Shown in pieces: positions 1-8,931 of a stretch of DNA of 25,988 nt. This stretch comes from Gonapodya prolifera JEL478 (Eukaryota > Monoblepharomycota > Monoblepharidomycetes > Monoblepharidales > Gonapodyaceae). The DNA is taken from assembly GCA_001574975.1 (NCBI GenBank), contig KQ965840.1, forward strand, positions 85,901 through 111,888, in the 5' to 3' direction. Both the position numbers and the translations under genes were made by a program. The number at the start of each line of letters is the position of its first letter. Positions within the stretch are counted from its first letter, which is position 1. Under the pieces are notes generated by a model. It was not told the origin of the DNA. It ran no database searches and was given only the letters and a program-made list of their open reading frames with translations.

Positions 1-410
1 TCCTTATCCATGGCTCGAACATTCTTCATTGGGTCGCACAACAAACGTCTCATGTCGATCTTGACCGGTACTCCGCCGTTCAATGCCCACTTGGCATTGA
101 TGGTGGCGAGGGTTTCTTCGTCTGTAGGGAATCTTTACTCATATGTAGTCGGCGAACTGTGAGACTGTACTCACTTTCTTTGGATTTGACTTGAACGATC
201 GGACGATCGTCCTCCAGTTCTGCTGTCGACAACGACGCTACAGTGGGGCGTCGTTTGGTGCCGCTCTTGGCGTCGTCCGTGGCGTTGGAACCTGGAAAGT
301 CGATGTTGGCATGTCACAGGATGGAGAGACACGATTCTCCGCATTCGGTCACATTTACCTTTTGAAATTCCGTCCTTTGCGTATCGGCCTCCTTGGTTTC
401 TTGAATTCAT
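1..410 (-). CDS. Hypothetical protein, 5' part only (gene runs off the left edge)
   Basis: Function not recognised. Three minus-strand exons fit one frame: 410-359, 291-175 and 121-1, separated by introns 292-358 (GTAAAT...TTCCAG) and 122-174 (GTGAGT...CTACAG). The ATG at 410 opens a reading frame MNSRNQGGRYAKDG... that stays open through both splices for about 96 residues. The first 40 or so residues are polar and basic (K/R/S/T-rich). They are followed by a more ordered-looking stretch containing NEETLATINAKWALNGG and VPVKIDMRRLLCDPMKN. The phases agree (1 and 1). No family was identified, and the C-terminal part lies outside the window. The start codon is a best guess. Confidence 0.5.
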
Positions 411-762
411 CGAAATTGGGACAAGTCAAAAGGATGCCTCTTTCATTTGGTTTCATTCAGTTTTTGCCATCTCGGCTGACTGAAACATCCTTGAGTTTGA
501 TTTGAAAATTTACTTCTTGCGCAAGTCCCAAATCTAGATGGAATGTTCGCCAACACGTTCTTGCGCTACAACGTCCCGATTGTATCAGGAATATCCGTAC
601 ACCTAGTTCACCTCCTTACGTTCCTGTACGATTAATCATAATGTCATATCAGCAGTCCGCCGAAGTGTTCTTAAGTCACCAAAAGTTGTTGTAATCAAAA
701 GTGCATTACAATCTCCACGTTATGTCTTGTTCTCCATTTTTGTGTACATCTCACGGCATTGT

Positions 763-1460
763 GGCGGTCCGCCGTCTTGGTCTTAGTTGGAACGAGTCTC
801 TTACTGATATTAGAGTGGTCGGGTATATTCCTTAAATGTATGATTCCACATTGTGGAGTTCATCTTAAGGTGTAACAACCTTGCAAACCGGCTCTACATT
901 GCCTGACTATGCGGTCCTGGGAGTCTGCCATGGATTCTCTCGGTGGTACGCCTACACATGTTCTATTGTACAAGGAATGCACATCTAAGGACATTTTGGC
1001 GAACCGCCTACCTATTCTTATTTTTCATGTTCATATAAATATGAGGCAGCTTCATGTTCCTCTTGGGCGGTTTGAAGACTCCGCTTTGAAACACATCTAA
1101 GGACATTTCGGTGGACCGCCTACATGTTCTTATTTTGCATGTTTGTATTAACACAAAACAGCTTCATGTTCCTCTTGGGCGGTTCGAAGACTCCGCGTTG
1201 AAACATGTTTAAGGACATTTCGGCGGACCGCCTTTCAGTCCTTAAATTGAATGTTCACCGATGCTGGTTACGTCGGTTTTGCACGCCTGTACGGTTGGTA
1301 GCATTTGTTATCCAGTTCTTCTCATGAAAGGTCGGCGGACTGCCGTCTTGTTCTTAGTTTGAATAAGTAAGTAGCTTGAAACGGGCCCTGTACAGTCTGC
1401 CTAGGCTGTCCCGCTTGTACACTGGAATTTACATCTAAAGGCCTTTCGGCGGACCGCTGA
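763..1460. repeat. Degenerate array of ~112-bp units with palindromic core GGCGGWCCGCC
   Basis: An 11-bp palindrome, GGCGGACCGCC or a close variant, recurs at 998, 1110, 1222 and 1334, exactly 112 bp apart, then at 1448. An exact copy with T in the centre lies at 763. Flanking sequence repeats too. AAGGACATTT precedes the core at 987, 1099 and 1211. A TTCTTA-like tract follows each core. CAGCTTCATGTTCCTCTTGGGCGG recurs in two full units between cores. Similarity falls off toward both ends. The array contains no convincing coding sequence and lies directly upstream of the integrase element at 1646. Flanks 411-762 and 1461-1645 hold nothing else recognisable. Confidence 0.85.
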
Positions 1461-1645
1461 CTCGTGCTTTGGTACGCGACACAACAACTCATAACAACCC
1501 TCAAGTCCTCCCGATGTCAGTCCGACTATTCAATTAAAGTGGCGACGGCGGTTACCACGAGTTCCCCGTCGGAGCGATCGACGTTCGGCATGTCTGCACC
1601 ATCTTCAATCTCGAACCACCCCCCTCCGACATTTACCTCACGACA

Positions 1646-1998
1646 ATGGATGAATCGATTGCAATGTTACCGAGTCAAAACAGGACGTTCATTCTTGAGG
1701 CAAATCGTCCAATGCAGGTCTTTGGTGTGCCAACATTTCAGTGCAGAGACATCTTTGACATCTCATCAGACGAATCCGAGGATGGGATGGACATTGAATG
1801 TAACAATGGCCACAGTGATACACCCGGTTCTTATCAACACATTGCACTCACGACGGAGCAACGTGTCAAGTGCTCAGAGTACCTCGCCGTGCATCGCGAG
1901 ATCGAAGAATACCTGCTCGCCAATGCTAAAGCCAGTGCACTTCCTAACCGTCTAAGGGGAAACAAAAACAACAGAAGAGAAGTGATTGGAAGAAGAAG
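1646..1998 (+). pseudogene. N-terminal segment of the integrase element
   Basis: The open frame from ATG 1646 has an acidic patch (DISSDESEDGMDIE) followed by a basic KNNRREVIGRRR stretch. It ends at a plausible donor (GTACGT, 1999). The acceptor at 2050-2051 would join it out of phase with the next conserved segment, so either the splice assignment is wrong or a frame break exists. No domain was recognised in this segment. It is assigned to the element only because it is collinear and directly upstream of the zinc/integrase region. Confidence 0.4.
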
Positions 1999-2051
1999 GT
2001 ACGTGTTCCAAAGAGAAGACGTGTCTGAACACATTATCAATTCTTGTTTAG

Positions 2052-3232
2052 GTCAAACACTACAGAATGATATCGGGGAGGCTACATCACAAGGCCACCA
2101 ATGGTCGCGTTCGCGCCTGCTACCGCACCCGAAAATGAAATCATTCATCAATCCACCAGTGTCACTTCGATCCACGAGCTGGTGGTCATTCATCCCCAGT
2201 TAGTTGCTGGATCAAGTTTACTTGGAATTACTAGGCAAGAAATCTTTTTCAAGTACTTTGCCAGCATGTGCTGTCTTGTCCAGTGTGTGCACTGTCAAGA
2301 AAGGTTCCTGCGTGCACACCTCTCATTCCAATATTAACTGAGAATTGTTTGGAATTGGTAAGTTCATATCCATTTTTGGAGTTGCATGATTGTCACATTT
2401 TCTTGCTTAGTTTGAATTGGACTACACTAAGCTGGGGGAGTTCTGGATTTTGGATGTTGCCGATCACCTCGCCAAACAAGGTTGGGGGGACGCCTTTAGC
2501 ACAAAGGTATGTCCACCCACAATTTTGTGCATTTCACTTAATAATCTTACACATGTCAGGCATCCAACAACGTGGTAGCTTTTCTGGACGAGTTGTACAG
2601 CCAAGGATATGTACCCCAGTACATGCTCAGCAACAATGGCGGAGAGTTCGTCAGCAAGATTTTCAATCACCTCCATGTGAAGTACAACATCAAAATCAAG
2701 CACGGCGTACCGTACAAGCCGTCCACGCAAGGTGCCATCAAGCGCCGTAATGGATTCCTCAAGTCCTGAATCGGACGTATACTTGCTATGAAAGGCATCA
2801 CCCCTGAGGTCGTGACTCTTCAGCAACTCAAATGCGCTCTAGGGGAAGCGTTGGACTCCATAAACCATGAAGTGAATTCGACAACGAAAGCTGTGCCATT
2901 TGAACTGTTCCATAAGCGCACAGACAATGCATATTACCCACATCCCACTGGCAGAGGTAATAGTTACGGTTTCGTTGGCTGCAGTGTTCCAACTCATACA
3001 ATCATCTTATCATCAACAGTACCACCCCCCGATATCTTCTTTGACAACGCAACATACGAGAGAATGCGTGCAGCAGCAGTGGACAATATGATGAGGGCTG
3101 GAACATATGAAATTGCTAGGTGAGTACAAGTATGCCGATGCTTGTATGTTGATAACTAACTTGTCTAATAGGTCGCTTCAGAACTCTGTCCTGTCCCCAC
3201 CTGATGCCTTGGGTTCCTATGTCCTCCTCTGA
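2052..3232 (+). pseudogene. H2C2-type zinc segment and rve integrase core, inactivated
   Basis: At 2052-2141 one frame reads KHYRMISGRLHHKATNGRVR, resembling the segment that precedes the H2C2 zinc finger of Gypsy-type integrases. Degenerate zinc-finger-like text (LGITRQEIFFKYFASM, then CVHC) follows in another frame. Exons 2411-2506 and 2560-3119 splice in phase and encode the rve core. The first Asp lies in DVADH (2462-2464). The second Asp position reads SNNGGEF, so Asp is replaced by Asn (2632-2634). The Glu position reads QGAIKRRN, so Glu is replaced by Lys (2740-2742). TGA at 2767-2769 interrupts LKS*IGR. A second TGA is at 3230-3232. Two catalytic acids are lost, so it cannot be an active DDE integrase. 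Confidence 0.7.
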
Positions 3233-3981
3233 CTTACATTGGGCCCTGCTAAAAAATGCAAGCCATTCGTTGCCCTTGCAACTGTGTTCGCTGCCTGTGA
3301 TTACAACTACACACTCCTATGGGTCACCCAAGGTCCAACATTGGAAGACATACCCGGAAGTTGTTCACGGCAAACTTTCAATCACAAGTCTCTAGCACCA
3401 CTGCCACATGAAGTTAACCCAACAAGCGTCTCCACTGTGCTAAACGGATCTTTTCAAGTGGACAATGTCCCTCTCGTTGTGGATCAAATCCTTGCACAAT
3501 GGGAACGTAAGTGTCACCCCCATATACTCTTTGTTTCCCTGGTACTTAAATGGAAACCTTTCAATTATACACAGTGCAAGTGGGTTCTCAGTCAGGCCAG
3601 TCAACAACGGAGTTTTTATCCTCCTGGGTTGGACTTCCCCTCTCAGAATCAACCTGGGAGACTCGCAACTCCATATCTATGGTTTTTGACGCGGAGGACT
3701 ACCGTGGACGGCTTCCTGATCTATCCGGATCATCTGACCAGCTCGTTGCGCGCTTCTTGTCAATGGTTGATGCCAACACTTGGCAAGATCGGCTACCCCA
3801 CCCAACTATCGTAATCTCTAAGACGAACTCTGAATCACACAAGACGATGCCTACACCATCTCACGTACCGGCACCACCTGTGCATACTCCTGTCATCCAA
3901 AACTGGGACGACTACTTCCCCTGCAATGCTCTCCATTTATCAAGTCATGTGGAATTCAACAACCATCGACAAATCTTTTGA
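3172..3981 (+). pseudogene. Integrase C-terminal SH3-like region and chromodomain
   Basis: After the intron 3120-3171 the frame runs through an integrase C-terminal-like segment (VLSPPDALGSYVLL, TGA at 3230-3232, then GPAKKCKPFVALATV). It then enters a chromodomain split by the intron 3507-3574. The halves are VVDQILAQWE before the intron and TTEFLSSWVGLPLSESTWE after it. The second half matches the chromodomain pattern of a beta-strand ending in W-x-G-L-P-x-x-x-x-T-W-E. Gypsy chromoviruses and related integrase transposons use such domains to target chromatin. About 95 polar residues follow and end with TGA at 3979-3981. The chromodomain itself has no frame break once spliced. Confidence 0.6.
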
Positions 3982-4656
3982 AGAGGCTTGAGACACCATC
4001 AGTTCAGATCAGAGTTACAGTCTCTCTTAGAGGACCAGCACATTTCCGACAATCCTATCCACTTTTTTTTGGCCACCACCTCATGGCAAATCCACTGGAG
4101 ACTTCATTATATTTTGAAGATGCATGGAGAACAAATCCTGAGTGGACCCCCTTATTTGAACATGAAGCTGGAGGTCGAACAACACAAGCTATATCTGCTG
4201 CACATGCAGCTTGTGCCAAAGAAGTGCAGACCGCTTGTTCTGTATTCTTCACCTGTCATGTTACAAACCCCATTCATCATTGGTTCGCCGTTGTTTATTC
4301 ACGCCCGTGCAGATCTTGGGTTGTGCTTGACTCGCTATGCAAGAAAAACCTCAATGAATATGGCCCAAAACTTGAGGTGTGCAGACGTGCACTTGCCTAT
4401 CTATCTGATAGGGAAGTTCCTATTGATGTTCAGAACTGTTCATTGCCTCGAGTGGCCTCAACAAGGTTCAGACCCAGCATGTGGAGCTTTCGTGTGCATG
4501 GCTGCATCTTTTGTGTGTAAGAATCACATGGACGGTGGACATTTTGATCGGATAGCAAATGGTGAGCATGTTGCACTCTCGCAAATGACTCAGGTGGATG
4601 TTTGTAGATACCAAGAAGAGCTCTATGCTTTCTGTCGCATGAAGGCCCAACAATGA
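3978..4656 (+). pseudogene. Ulp1-like (C48-type) cysteine protease domain, frameshifted
   Basis: Two overlapping plus frames together hold a Ulp1-type active site. The first frame carries the His in NPIHHWFAVV (His codon 4278-4280) and the Asp in WVVLDSL (4329-4331). The second frame carries the Gln (4462-4464) and Cys (4480-4482) in PQQGSDPACGAFVC. This order, H-W, D, then Q-x5-C-G, is that of SUMO/adenain-like proteases. The two frames must be joined by a frameshift somewhere around 4400-4456; no GT-AG intron there explains it. The second frame ends at a stop at 4654-4656. Such proteases accompany integrases in several eukaryotic transposons. The domain is broken here and probably not expressed. 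Confidence 0.65.
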
Positions 4657-4820
4657 TTTTGAATACAATATTTCTATTCACTTTAACATTCCTCCAAGAA
4701 TTCTTATTTGTGTGGGGGGGGGAGATATAACTGGGGTGGGAAAAAAAAAATGACATTCCCTAACCTTGAAGAGTTTGGAACGATACCTCTCTATCACGGA
4801 ATGTTCCATTTGTCAGAACG

Positions 4821-5276
4821 TTGCCGAAACGTGAATGCTTCCTTGCCTGCTTCGCTCCACACCGTTCTCACTACACTCGACTTATTCCACCTTTGGTTCA
4901 CCTCCTTGCCGTCCCTGCTCGACCTCTTCTACCAGTTCTCCACTTCTATGCCCAGGCAACCCAATGCGTGATCATCACCATCACTGGAGCTGGTGCCCCA
5001 CGTGGGGATATCCGTGCCACAGGTTGCAAACTTTGGCGCGCCCTAGTGGAGATTGCACAGACAGCAATTGTGGAAGTCAGCATTGACGCACTGAGTGAGC
5101 GCACCTTCAACATTGATATTGTGCATGTGTCCTGGAAAGAGCAATTGGACGAGTTGGTGGCTGCGGGCGAGCTCAAAGGAGGAACAGTGATACTTGACAC
5201 GAGTGGGCGTGGAAATGGCTTTCGTTGGAGCGACGCTTTTACTTTCCAAGCACATTTGGAGAGTCCAAAGATTTAA
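4821..5276 (+). CDS. Unassigned ORF downstream of the integrase element
   Basis: A 151-codon plus-strand open frame runs from ATG 4821 to TAA 5274-5276. The first 50 residues look like low-information sequence. From about residue 50 (CVIITITGAGAPRGDIRATG) to the end the composition is more protein-like, with alternating hydrophobic residues and an acidic helix-like stretch. No domain was recognised. It could be a last gene or a degraded tail of the neighbouring mobile element, or chance. The spacer between 4657 and 4820 holds only a run of nine G (4714-4722) and a run of ten A (4741-4750). Nothing is seen in 5277-5383. Confidence 0.25.
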   Translation: MPKRECFLACFAPHRSHYTRLIPPLVHLLAVPARPLLPVLHFYAQATQCVIITITGAGAPRGDIRATGCKLWRALVEIAQTAIVEVSIDALSERTFNIDIVHVSWKEQLDELVAAGELKGGTVILDTSGRGNGFRWSDAFTFQAHLESPKI

Positions 5277-5383
5277 TACCATAATTACTCGCTTTTAGAG
5301 TTTGTCTTCATTGTCACTACAAATCAAATATCATCCTTTCCTAAATGTTGAGATGATTTATATCGGAAGTTTTGGCAGATCCT

Positions 5384-5915
5384 TCACGAGTTTTTGAGGT
5401 ATCTCGCGCGATTTATGCGGACGAAGTGTGTTATATTCCGCATGGCATGTCCGAAATCGTCATTAAAATCGTCGAACGTTGGGTATGAGAGCTCCACTTT
5501 CACTAGGACAGGCTTGAACGTCGGTCGAGTACGAGTCGCATGAGCGGATGGTACCATGAGCCGGACGAGGCCTTCGTCTGTCGTTGGCAATCCATCGACG
5601 GCCTGGAGGTGTGGAATGCGTGTGTGGAAACCGAGTCCTGCCAACATTCTGTTTCCGTGATAATCGAACTCCCAAAACTTGTGGTTCCATCTCCATTTTT
5701 GGGGCCTGTATACAAACAAGGAATCATCAGTAACACTGATTTGACATGCGACGACGATTTCTCCCGCATGGTGGCATCCTGGGATCGAGATGGCTGCCAC
5801 GTCGCGAAAACACCGGGAGACCCAGGGAATGCATTTGTAAAGGTTTTTGGGTTGAGGTAGCGGAAAATTCGTATGAGAGATTCGGTAGGGATTGAATGTG
5901 GCCATGGCTTGATGA
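5384..5915 (-). pseudogene. F-box domain protein fragment with a frameshift in the F-box
   Basis: An intron with perfect signals (5916-5970, donor GTATGA, branch TACTAAT, acceptor CTCACAG) leads into an exon at 5915. One frame encodes IPTESLIRIFRYLNPKTFTN, the first half of an F-box. The second half, WVSRCFRDVAAISI, is in another frame. The switch falls near 5820-5830, where no intron can fit. The second frame then runs about 140 residues (GEIVVACQISVTDD..., FWEFDYHGNRMLAGLGFHTR...) to TGA at 5384-5386. F-box proteins recruit substrates to SCF ubiquitin ligases. The substrate-side domain here is not recognised. A pseudogene or a single sequencing error would both explain the break. The upstream start exon is not resolved. 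Confidence 0.5.
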
Positions 5916-6073
5916 CTGTGAGGGGATTTATTAGTACATATCTTCCACAGCACACAACACGAAATCATACTGTCAAATCTGAAATTTAGCACTGTTTCCG
6001 GAGATCTAGAATAATAAAGTGACGAAGTTCGCCATAATACTCTACGAGCATCTATCCCAAATAAAAACCTCTT

Positions 6074-7996
6074 TCACGCCTTGTGCAGCTTGCGGGCTGC
6101 CTGGGACACATCGTCGAGCCTCTTGAGAACCTCGAATGTCCCTGTGCAAGATACGGAAGTCAATCACCAGACTTCGGCATGGTGGACAACGACGCGCCTC
6201 TCACCTTCGACGAAACCAGTGGTGTGGTAAGTCACACCGTACTTCTTGCACAGCGTTGCGACGGCGGGCTGCACGTGGTGGAAGTTGTGCCGTGGGAGCG
6301 TGGGGAACATGTGGTGCTCAATTTGGTAGTTCAAGCCTCCGGTGAACCAGTTGTTGAACAGGTTGGGCTATGCACGGCACATTGAGTATCAGCCGACAAG
6401 CCTCACAACACACATCCCTCCACTCCCGCTCCTCACCTCAACATCCCTTCCCGTGAGCACCTGGAGCGAGAAAAAGTCCATTTCCTTGGCCTCGTCGTGT
6501 GAGTAAATGGGCATTCCGTTATGGTTGAGCGCGAACACACCCGCCAGGAGCAGCCCGCACCCGGCCTGGCTGGTGATGAGGTACAGCATGGCCATCTTCC
6601 AGTCGAGATATGCGGCCATCACACCAAAGTACCACAGGTAGTGCAGCGCAAGACCGATGGTTTCGTAGGTGTGGTTGTGCACGTTGAATTTGATTTGTTG
6701 CGAGGTTTGGCCCCAAAACAAGCCGTTGAGGAGGGGTACGGAGTACTAGTAGGACAGGAGGCCGGAGGGTTTGATGTTGGCGCCCGCAACAAGTAACGGC
6801 GGAACGAAGAACACCCACGAACAAACTCTGCGCCGCCCACGAGACTCTCGCCAGAGCGAGCACGGGGAAGAAGTACCACTTCTGGTACTTGATGAAGAAG
6901 CGGGACGCGACGTCGTCGGGCAGGTCCGAGAACAGGGACAGGGCGTGGTCGGACCACGCGAGCACGGGGAAGGTGTCGATGTCGGGGTCTTCGGTGTGGA
7001 TGTTGGGCACGGCGTGGTGGGCGAGGTGCTGTGTTGGGTTGTGTTGGGATCGTTGTTGCGGGGTTTCAAAGGGAAAACGTACCTTGTTGTTCCACCAGGC
7101 GACAGAGAATCCTTGCCACACGTTTCCGACAAAGTATCCGAACAGTCGGCTGGTCTTGCGGTTGCTGAATACCTGGTTGTGCAAGAAGTCGTGGGCGAGC
7201 CAACCTGTGGGTATCCAGTAGGAAGTTGTTTGAACTCCAAGAAAAAAAGGGCCACATGTCGCACACTCACCGCTCTGCTGCCAGAAAATCGCAGTTAACC
7301 ATCCTGCCAAAAACACGACAGCGGGGTTCTTCGGGTACTTTGTCAAGAGGTACATGGACGACGCCCAGATGGACAAGTTGAACGAGACCTTGAAGGCGTA
7401 GTAGAGAAGGCTGGCCTTGAAGAGGCCTCGGCGCTCAAAGTCGGCCGAGAGTTTGCGGCATTCCTCGACGAAGCCTGCCGCGGGGATCATTTCATTTTTG
7501 AAAGCAGGAGATTATGTAATCACGTTAGTGGGGGAACTATGGCAGAATTTGGCGGAAGAGCACCTGCAGTGTTCTTGTCAAAGACGCCCGGTCCCGTCAG
7601 CTTGCCCACGGTGTACTTGGGCAGCATCTTGGCCGTGTTCGGGTGGTGGAGGGCCTTGAACACATCTTCACGGGGCGAGCCATTACATCGACGGCTCGTA
7701 ACCCACGTCTTCCAAACGCATACAGCTCGCTCACCTTGAATGTCCTTGCCGATCCACGTCTCAATCACCTGTCCACCCGGGTGCACGCTACGAAAGTCTG
7801 AGATGTCAATCACGTTGGACCCGTGGGTCATCAAGAGGGGCTTTTGGGCCGCCTTGTTGGTCGCGTCAAGGCTCTTTTTGTTGATCTCCTCGACTTTTGT
7901 TTGGGATGAAGGGGAAGTTGGGATGAGTAATTGCGGGGCGGCGGTGTGCCCGACACTTGTACCCACTCTCAGCCCATGTGTAGGTTCGTTCTGCAT
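6074..7996 (-). CDS. Cytochrome-b5-fused front-end fatty acid / sphingolipid desaturase
   Basis: Eight exons (7996-7735, 7665-7564, 7474-7271, 7204-7083, 7028-6819, 6745-6437, 6367-6205, 6141-6074) join to exactly 480 codons, or 479 aa, usual for the family. An in-frame TGA lies immediately before the ATG. An N-terminal cytochrome b5 domain has the haem ligand motif HPGG (residues 72-75) and a second His near residue 94. The membrane desaturase domain has the three iron-binding His boxes HDFLH (194-198), HLAHH (231-235) and QIEHH (418-422). The Gln in the third box marks front-end desaturases. These ER enzymes insert a double bond between an existing one and the carboxyl end (delta-5, -6 or -8). 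NHNGMP and [20 protein letters not shown] are typical. Regioselectivity cannot be read from sequence. The intron at 6746-6818 is the least certain. Confidence 0.92.
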
Positions 7997-8556
7997 TCAG
8001 ACAGCGAGCAGGTAAGCCTTTTGCATTTGGGATGGCGCAGGGAACACGACGATGACTCACGGGACATCTTTTATTCAAGGCACGTGCAACAAATGCCAAA
8101 GCGACGGGAAGAAATGGGTTCGAATGGAGGGGGCAGCGGGGTGACCGAGACGATTGCGACCCTGCGACGAGCCAGCGGGCGTGGGCGAGGTGAACGGGGT
8201 CGGTGGGTGATTGAATGTCAACCACGAAAAGGGTGTGGATCGCTTTTGGGGCACCGCAGCAGGGCCCTTGCACGAAGGGTCGAACTCTGATTTGTAGCCT
8301 CTTTCTCGCAGACTTAATGCCGAACGCTGTGTCTCACGAAGCTGCAAATGGAATTATGAAAGGGATTCTGTTCGATATGTACATTGGTTACATGATAAAC
8401 GGTCAGACTACGATGGAATCAGAAAGATACATTCTTGATCAGCAGCGCGGGCGCACAAATCGGCTTCTGGAGTCGTGTCGCCGCAATTCATACATTGGTT
8501 AGGCTGAGGATCTTGCTCAGTCAACTGATCAACCGTCACTTGACCTTTTTCCCCAG
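7997..8556. other. Gene-poor spacer upstream of the desaturase
   Basis: This is probably the desaturase promoter. No TATA box or conserved motif stands out. A short plus-strand frame from ATG 8316 (MPNAVSHEAANGIMKGILFD...) runs 61 codons to TAG near 8500. It could be an upstream exon of the ankyrin-type fragment at 8557, but no donor site in the right phase was found, so it is not called as a gene. A pyrimidine-rich tract ending in TTTTTCCCCAG (8555-8556 = AG) looks like a splice acceptor for that fragment. Confidence 0.4.
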
Positions 8557-8931
8557 CAACCGGACCCGTCCCTCGTACGCAATCAATTGTCCGCCAATCT
8601 CAACGCTCAGCTAATAGATGCGGTGGAAACCGGACGTGAGACAGAAGTAAAACGGATGATTGATGCTGGGGCGAGTCCGGATGCACGCAAGAGGGTGACG
8701 CTGCGGGCCAAGGTTGAAAACGGACAAGGTGGATTCGACTGGGAGGAAGATTCCGCTGACTGTGAAAGTGCGCTGGTACTTCAGACGAAACAAACCCCGA
8801 GAAGATATTTGCCCACCTTCGTCCGTTGTTGTACCGAGGATGATTCCCTTTCTTACGACACGCCCAACAGTGAATTCGGGAAGAAATGGTACGAAATTAA
8901 GTGCCAGGTAGACATGAACGATGCAACCTAA
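8557..8931 (+). pseudogene. Ankyrin-type fragment
   Basis: Directly after the acceptor-like tract at 8545-8556 the plus frame reads NAQLIDAVETGRETEVKRMI then DAGASPDARKR. This is the helix-turn-helix and following loop of an ankyrin repeat (A-x-x-G-x-x-x-x-V, L/I-x-x-G-A-x-x-x). GFDWEEDSADCESALVL resembles the start of a second repeat. From about 8785 the ankyrin pattern stops, and from about 8817 the opposite strand carries carboxylesterase sequence. The open frame continues without meaning to TAA at 8931. It looks like the 5' part of an ankyrin-repeat gene cut off at the junction. No upstream start exon was confirmed. Confidence 0.4.

Larger units (their letters stand above)
1646..4656 (+). 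mobile_element. Decayed integrase / chromodomain / Ulp1-protease element
   Basis: Collinear plus-strand coding segments make up this element. In order they are an acidic N-terminal segment, an H2C2-like zinc segment, an rve integrase core, an SH3-like and chromodomain region, and a Ulp1/C48-type cysteine protease. Introns can be placed at 1999-2051, 2358-2410, 2507-2559, 3120-3171 and 3507-3574; the first four are 52-53 nt. In-frame TGA codons (2767-2769, 3230-3232), a frameshift in the protease and altered catalytic codons show it is dead. No reverse transcriptase, RNase H, LTRs or clear terminal inverted repeats were seen. Gypsy-type integrases without reverse transcriptase occur in Ginger-like DNA transposons and in Polintons. 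A Ginger-like element is the best guess, but the ends are undefined. Confidence 0.7.

Noticed and set aside
763-1460. CRISPR array
   Set aside because: The units are 112 bp and homologous over most of their length, with no unique spacers, and the genome is eukaryotic.
1646-4656. LTR retrotransposon (chromovirus)
   Set aside because: An integrase with a chromodomain suggested it, but no reverse transcriptase, RNase H, gag or flanking long direct repeats were found in the window. It remains possible for a heavily deleted copy.
4714-4750. Poly-G and poly-A runs as a retroposed poly-A tail
   Set aside because: The runs are only nine G and ten A, with no target-site duplication seen. They are simple homopolymers downstream of the protease segment.
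6771-7298. A 175-codon plus-strand ORF opposite the desaturase
   Set aside because: It is antisense to desaturase exons and introns, and its translation has no recognisable pattern.
7866-8347. Minus-strand ORFs upstream of the desaturase as an extra N-terminal exon
   Set aside because: An in-frame TGA directly precedes the desaturase ATG at 7996, and the ORFs are in other frames without domain content.
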